Shown here one piece after another: positions 59,310-64,000 of a stretch of DNA of 64,000 bases. Numbering within the stretch: position 1 is the first letter of the stretch; every line of letters begins with the position of its first letter. The notes beneath the pieces are model-generated. The model searched no databases. It worked only from the letters and a program-made list of their open reading frames with translations, and was not told the DNA's origin. This stretch comes from DYKG01 sp964596185 (GTDB taxonomy: Bacteria; Muiribacteriota; Ozemobacteria; Ozemobacterales; Ozemobacteraceae): contig CAZQUE010000010.1 in assembly GCA_964596185.1 (NCBI GenBank), positions 28,081 to 92,080 of the forward strand. The letters are read 5' to 3'. A program made the translations under genes and the position numbers.

Positions 59310-62192
59310 ATGAAAAAAATGAAACCCAGGAAAGGGAACATTCTAGCTGCGGTGGTGTGTATTCTCGGGGTTATTTTCGCCGTTGCCATTTATTACGGCA
59401 GCGCAACCGTTGACCGAACCCGCCAGACTCAGCGTGCTATCAGCGGTGATCAGGCAGCATCTTTAGCAGAGGCCGGGCTCATGAGAGGTATTCACATCAT
59501 GAGTAAATCGATGAACTCCGACGATGCCTTCAAAAAAGATGCCAACGGACAAAGCTTTGCCGTCTTGCTGCGCTATCCTTTGCCGGTCAAGTCCGGCAGC
59601 GTCAATGAGAATTCCCCTGAAGAGCTCGGGAAAGACGAAATGCTTGATATCAGCGTAATGGAAGCTGAAGGCTTTTCACCCAAAGTTGAGCTGACTTTGA
59701 AAGATCTGCGCATCAAGCCGGAAGGCGAAGACTGGCTCGATGAAATGGTTAACTATGCCTCTAACAAAAAGGTCAAAGACTATGAAGTCAACGTAACCTT
59801 CGAACTCGAACAGGCTTTTCGAATCACCCCCAAACCTCTTGAATCTGGAAAATACGAGGTTCCGGCCATTGACTGTGAAGCGGCCATGCGTAAAGATGTC
59901 GTTGATTTTCTTGAAAACAAGGGCCGTTTGAGTTTCGTTATCGAGTTTCCCGACTGGTTGTCCCTTTTCAATTTTTCAATTCCGATCGACCTCTGGATCC
60001 CATTGATCAATAAGAAGATCACTCTTGCAACTATCGATCCGGCGCCTATAATCGATTTGGCAGTAAAACCTCTGACAAAAGGCACCCAGCTCGCCGACGC
60101 CATGAACTGCCCCGACGGTATCGGCGTGAAAGATTATTTCGTTCTCGATAAAATTTCCCGGGCTCTTTTTCATCATATCCTCGACAAGCCGCAGTTTTAC
60201 CCGGTCAAAATTTTCTTTGACAAGGATTTTTTCATGCAGGCCGCCGACCTTTGGCCAAGCGGGGTAAAGGTTCCTGATGATCACAGCCGTTATGTCGAAA
60301 AATATGGCACGTTGAAAGTATCTTCAACAGCTAAAATCAGTTTTACTGACGGCACCTTCTCTGAAAGACGCATCAATGCTACCAAAGACTTCAAGGTTTC
60401 TGATACCGAGCCGATGGCACCGATGTACAGCTTTTTCTGTGCCAATACGACCAACGATCGTATCAATTTCAACGATAACGGTGGTCAGTTTTATGTGAAT
60501 AACAGCTCTGGCCGTCTTTTCAGCAAAGCTGACCGCGACGCCAGAAAAGAAATACCCGGCCAGATTCGCGTGAATTTCAAACCTGAAGATTTCGTCGACG
60601 CCGGATCTCCCGGAACTCCTATAGTCATCAATACCTCGATGATGGGACATTTCGATGGGCCAAAACTGGCTGAAAGTGGCTTCGGTAACGGGGCTCTCAA
60701 TATCGCTGCCGGTACAGATGGCCTGATGATGCTTGGTAGAACCAAGTCGATGGTTGTCGCCAAAGCATCCTATAACATGGATGCCACCGTTTATTCCAAG
60801 AATGTGAAATCGAAAAAGGGCAGTCCGCTGCCTAAGGAATTGAAATTCTCTCGCGGTCCGCTCAGACACGGGTTTCAGCTTTCCTCAACCGCTTTACCCA
60901 AAGTCAAGATGCTGCATAAAGATCCTAAATACGTTGAAAATCGTAAGCAGTATCAGTCAAGCGCCTTGAAACAGCGAAACGATTCTTATCAGTGGTGGGC
61001 AAACGACGAAAAATTCAAAATGAAGCACGAAGATTATCTCAAAAAGAAAGCCGAGAGTATCAATTTTCTGCCCGATCCTGAAAAATTCAGCTCAAACATC
61101 ATTCTTTTCGGCATCAGTATGGTGCTGCGCGGCATGGGGCAATCGATAACTTTGCCGCCGAAAGGCACCGTAACTTTTGGTTCGACGCCCCCGGTCGATG
61201 CTTTTTCACGAATGATGATGCCCTGGATGGGCACCCGTAACAGCTATTATTGTCTGCCCTCGCTTGGTTGGGGGCAGAACAAAACACACCTTTTCGGCAA
61301 TTTTTCCTGGTATCCGACACTTTCAAGGGATATCGAGGGCATGATCGCAAAACGCTACCGCCAATGGCATGTAACCATTATCGGGCTGTTTGCCAAAGAT
61401 CGTCTGCCATTGCTGCCTTTCCCGCCGCCATGGTGCTTCGTGCCACCGATTCCGGTGCCATTCTGGTTTGCCGATCAGATAATCAACAAGTACGATTACA
61501 ACATGTTTTTCATGAAGGCTTACGATCCAGACGATGATGCCGCCGATGGCAGCATGTCGATGTATGACCCTGACTATATGATTAACATGCCGGCGAACTT
61601 CTATTCGATCGAACAGTATGCGAAAAAATCAAATTATTATTACAACAGCGAAGAAAACTTTTTGAAGGATTTGCCAAACCGAATGGTCGAAATCGATGGT
61701 AAAAAAGCGCTGCAATTGAATGGCGTCACTTTTATCGCCGGTTCTCTTGGAACTGACAGCACACCTTTCGTGAATCCCGATGGTGGCGATACTTTCTATG
61801 TAACCGGCAAGGGGATGATCGTCGTATCAGGTAACGTCAGCCTTGGTTGCCATATCAAATGCCTCGATGAAGGACCAAAAAGAACGATCTTCAGCCTGAT
61901 TGTCCGTAATGGTGGTTTGATCGCTACCAATGAAGGAGACCTGGTTTTCGAGGGCTCTCTTTACACCAACCGCGGTTTGTATATTGGTTCAAATACTAGA
62001 TTGAATATTCAGGGCAACTGGGTTACCAACGAGTTCGCCAAGCATCGAATGCGTGGTGAAGTTATGGTTGACTTCATTGCTTCACGAGTGCGCTCTTCTC
62101 TTGGTAGTTTGCATCCGGTTACCGGCAAATATGATCCGCGTCGATATTATCTGGCACTTTCGCCACGATGGAATGCCTGGAAGGTTGACTGA
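59310..62192 (+). CDS. giant PilX/GspK-like protein (cassette 2, gene 2)
   Basis: 960 residues from ATG 59310 (AAAGGGG upstream). The start is basic (KKMKPRKG) and followed by a hydrophobic helix (ILAAVVCILGVIFAVAIYY) and an amphipathic stretch ending DQAASLAEAGL, as in PilX/GspK-type pilins without Glu5. The long extracytoplasmic part shares scattered blocks with the protein at 25559-28105: a Y-x-F-F-x-AN patch, LFGNF, a P-AN-x-YS-x-x-QY-x-KK patch and, over the last 190 residues, the domain with GVTFIAGS, GKGMIVVSGNVSLG and LVFEGSLYTNRGLYIG. It ends with YYLALSPRW. Pilus-tip or adhesin-like role inferred. Confidence 0.78.
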   Translation: MKKMKPRKGNILAAVVCILGVIFAVAIYYGSATVDRTRQTQRAISGDQAASLAEAGLMRGIHIMSKSMNSDDAFKKDANGQSFAVLLRYPLPVKSGSVNENSPEELGKDEMLDISVMEAEGFSPKVELTLKDLRIKPEGEDWLDEMVNYASNKKVKDYEVNVTFELEQAFRITPKPLESGKYEVPAIDCEAAMRKDVVDFLENKGRLSFVIEFPDWLSLFNFSIPIDLWIPLINKKITLATIDPAPIIDLAVKPLTKGTQLADAMNCPDGIGVKDYFVLDKISRALFHHILDKPQFYPVKIFFDKDFFMQAADLWPSGVKVPDDHSRYVEKYGTLKVSSTAKISFTDGTFSERRINATKDFKVSDTEPMAPMYSFFCANTTNDRINFNDNGGQFYVNNSSGRLFSKADRDARKEIPGQIRVNFKPEDFVDAGSPGTPIVINTSMMGHFDGPKLAESGFGNGALNIAAGTDGLMMLGRTKSMVVAKASYNMDATVYSKNVKSKKGSPLPKELKFSRGPLRHGFQLSSTALPKVKMLHKDPKYVENRKQYQSSALKQRNDSYQWWANDEKFKMKHEDYLKKKAESINFLPDPEKFSSNIILFGISMVLRGMGQSITLPPKGTVTFGSTPPVDAFSRMMMPWMGTRNSYYCLPSLGWGQNKTHLFGNFSWYPTLSRDIEGMIAKRYRQWHVTIIGLFAKDRLPLLPFPPPWCFVPPIPVPFWFADQIINKYDYNMFFMKAYDPDDDAADGSMSMYDPDYMINMPANFYSIEQYAKKSNYYYNSEENFLKDLPNRMVEIDGKKALQLNGVTFIAGSLGTDSTPFVNPDGGDTFYVTGKGMIVVSGNVSLGCHIKCLDEGPKRTIFSLIVRNGGLIATNEGDLVFEGSLYTNRGLYIGSNTRLNIQGNWVTNEFAKHRMRGEVMVDFIASRVRSSLGSLHPVTGKYDPRRYYLALSPRWNAWKVD

Positions 62193-62194
62193 AA

Positions 62195-62662
62195 ATGAAA
62201 AAGGGCTGGTCATTGGTAGAAATACTTGTCGCAGTAGGGGTAATCGTCATTGCTTTCCTGCCGTTGATCAATCTGATCAGCACGAATGCCGTTTCTACCG
62301 CCAAAATAGGCAACTATTCAAAAGCTTCGGGATTGCTGACCAAGTTCATGGAAGAGGTCAAGCACGTGCCATTCAGTCGCTATCAGGAAGAGTGCCCCGC
62401 TCTTGGCGACGGCAATCCAATCAAGATTCCTGAAAAGTTTTATCCAGATACCAAGGCCAGTCTTGAAGAGCTGAAGAAAGATAAAGAATTCTGGATCGAT
62501 AATTCGATGAAAGCTTCGAAAAATGAGTTTGGTCAGCTTGTTGAAATTGCCTTTACCTGCGAGATTAAATGGCATGATAAAGGGCAAAAGGATGCCAGTG
62601 GTCAGGAAGAAAGAATTTTGCGCGATTATGCAATAATCTTCAATCCTGAAACCAGATACTAG
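62195..62662 (+). CDS. PilV-like type IV pseudopilin (cassette 2, gene 3)
   Basis: 155 residues. The prepilin motif is KKG then WSLVEILVAVGVIVI, with Gly -1 and Glu5. The body has PFSRYQE and later KFYP in common with its counterpart at 28122-28586, plus a longer charged loop before the C-terminus. It begins three bases after the giant protein's stop, so the two are tightly coupled. Confidence 0.88.
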   Translation: MKKGWSLVEILVAVGVIVIAFLPLINLISTNAVSTAKIGNYSKASGLLTKFMEEVKHVPFSRYQEECPALGDGNPIKIPEKFYPDTKASLEELKKDKEFWIDNSMKASKNEFGQLVEIAFTCEIKWHDKGQKDASGQEERILRDYAIIFNPETRY

Positions 62663-62686
62663 AGGATCGAAGAAGGGGGCTGGAAA

Positions 62687-64000
62687 ATGAAATACAAAAC
62701 CAAAGGCACAACCCTGATAGAGATTGTTGTCGTCACCGCTCTGGCTTCGATGGTTCTCGGCTCGGCAATGGGTATATGGAGCTTTGCCCGGCGAAATATG
62801 TCGAGAACTGCTACCAAGCAAACTCTGCAACAGGACAGTACCAGAATTCTCACTCACCTTGCCGCAGATCTTAAGGCTGCGAAAGGCGAAACCTTTTCAT
62901 CGACCAATGATCCGCTTTCGTTAGAATTCACCAGATATGCAGTAAATCCAGAAGATAACACCAAGCTTTCCAGCGAAATCACCCAGAAAATCAAATATGT
63001 TTTCAATAAACCGGTTTTGCGGCGCTATGTTGATGGCAAACTCAAGCAGACACTTTCTTACAGTGTCACCAATATCCAGATTAATCGCAAGGAATTGAGT
63101 GCCGAAGCGAAAGAAAAAGATCCTTATCTTGAAGCCCGGGTAGATATTGCCCTTGAAATGGGGCAGCGCGCACCCGGAACCACCGCAGAAGAACATTTTA
63201 TCAAGCATACCTCGGTAGTTATCCGCGACGAGTTTTATTCTCTCGTCAATAAAGATCGCTCAGACGTTTTTGAAGAGGCTGCAGAAGTTGCCGTTGAAAT
63301 CGTTAAAGAGAACGATTCAAACTTTTTCAAAGACGAGCTCGACGCCGAATCGCTCAAGAGCCTTACCGATGCCCAGCTCGATGACCTTGAAGAATCGCAG
63401 AAGGTCGATCTGGAAGAAGCGATCAACGGTTTGAAAGAAATTGATAAACAGATAGACAAGGTTGAAACCGGAGACGGTTTCTTTTCAAATGCACTTTGGT
63501 GGAAGAATCAGGATGCAGAAGACGTTCAAAAACTTAAAGATAAACTTGAAGATCTTGAATACAAAAATAAACATGGGATTCCGGTCGTTCCGGAAAAAGA
63601 TTCCGGTGAGAGATGCTCTGACAAGGCTGATGACATAATAGAAGAACTGGAAGGCAAAATTAAAGATCTTGATAAGGACTTCATGCAAAAAGCCTTCGGC
63701 AATTCTTACGTCGATCCTGAAACGGCAACAACCGATGAACAAAAAGAACTGGCAGATTTGCAGAAGCGCGCTTTCGATATGCGGGTTTCAGATCGCCAGG
63801 TCGATAAAGCCATCGAAGAAATGGACGATGATGAAAAGGCGCAGGCCGAGGCAGATGGCTCAATTCCCAAAAAAATGATTGAATACTATACAAGATCCGA
63901 GGCCGAAATTCGTGAAGAGATCAAGACTTCCGGAATTGCCGAAGAAGGATCGGCAGAGTTCAATTCCATGGTTGCCAAAGAAGTAAAGAAAATGAATGAT
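62687..64000 (+). CDS. PilW-like pseudopilin with long helical extension (cassette 2, gene 4, partial)
   Basis: The frame opens at ATG 62687 (AAGGGGG upstream) and runs past the window end: 438 residues are visible and the stop is outside. The prepilin motif is KTKG then TTLIEIVVVTAL, with Gly -1 and Glu5. Residues to about 180 resemble PilW/GspJ. The tail is highly charged and helical, with coiled-coil stretches and an FFSNALWWK patch recalling the GFWSSK patch in the protein at 28605-29687. It is already longer than that 360-residue protein. Confidence 0.85.
   Translation, partial: MKYKTKGTTLIEIVVVTALASMVLGSAMGIWSFARRNMSRTATKQTLQQDSTRILTHLAADLKAAKGETFSSTNDPLSLEFTRYAVNPEDNTKLSSEITQKIKYVFNKPVLRRYVDGKLKQTLSYSVTNIQINRKELSAEAKEKDPYLEARVDIALEMGQRAPGTTAEEHFIKHTSVVIRDEFYSLVNKDRSDVFEEAAEVAVEIVKENDSNFFKDELDAESLKSLTDAQLDDLEESQKVDLEEAINGLKEIDKQIDKVETGDGFFSNALWWKNQDAEDVQKLKDKLEDLEYKNKHGIPVVPEKDSGERCSDKADDIIEELEGKIKDLDKDFMQKAFGNSYVDPETATTDEQKELADLQKRAFDMRVSDRQVDKAIEEMDDDEKAQAEADGSIPKKMIEYYTRSEAEIREEIKTSGIAEEGSAEFNSMVAKEVKKMND

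Overview
The window is 64 kb of bacterial chromosome, densely coded on both strands, with 54 protein genes (two cut by the window ends). I see no tRNA, rRNA, CRISPR array or insertion sequence, and no gap over 300 bases. Lipoproteins, a periplasmic TAXI-type binding protein, a beta-barrel-like exported protein and many large TPR/HEAT proteins point to a diderm. Long proteins rich in TPR and HEAT repeats, several pseudopilins and a CsaB-type pyruvyl transferase would suit a deep-branching candidate phylum such as Riflebacteria. That placement is a guess from gene style; no marker gene here fixes it.

1-8.8 kb: adenine salvage (apt), then a TPR-diguanylate cyclase pair. On the minus strand follows a tight four-gene run: a small Cys protein, pdp, dgt and a chemoreceptor. 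8.9-16 kb: signalling. A histidine kinase with a FixL-like heme-PAS signature overlaps an RsbU-like phosphatase, and a lone STAS protein lies 3 kb downstream. A MobA-like transferase, an AAA ATPase and a membrane protein with an FHA-like tail are interspersed. 16-21 kb: a fused DUF5693-CsaB protein and ahcY, which meet at a perfect bidirectional terminator.

22.5-29.7 kb and 58.4-64 kb: two paralogous pseudopilin cassettes in the same order. Each has a membrane-anchored TPR/HEAT protein, a giant PilX/GspK-like protein with a shared C-terminal domain, a PilV-like pseudopilin, and a PilW-like pseudopilin with a long helical tail. The second cassette lies divergent to a sigma-54 two-component system whose operon also encodes a CxxCH protein. 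No assembly ATPase, platform protein, prepilin peptidase or secretin is in the window. This duplicated cassette is the most interesting system here.

30-38 kb: NAD salvage (pncB-pncA), a second diguanylate cyclase overlapping a TAXI-type binding protein, and an ABC-F ATPase followed directly by clpS. 38.2-41.9 kb: an accessory block splits clpS from clpA. It holds a BrnA/CopG-like antitoxin, a GFA protein, a methyltransferase with an NTF2-like partner, an ankyrin lipoprotein and a GNAT. A half-attC-like sequence suggests an integron-cassette origin for part of it.

42-58 kb: clpA, a barrel-like exported protein, an SPFH-GYF protein, an ankyrin protein, an M48 protease, an SLC12-like transporter, a TPR-polysaccharide deacetylase, a GH73 lipoprotein and small exported proteins. 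Strong sigma-70-type promoters are visible in several places, two of them so close to the start codon that leaderless mRNAs are likely.
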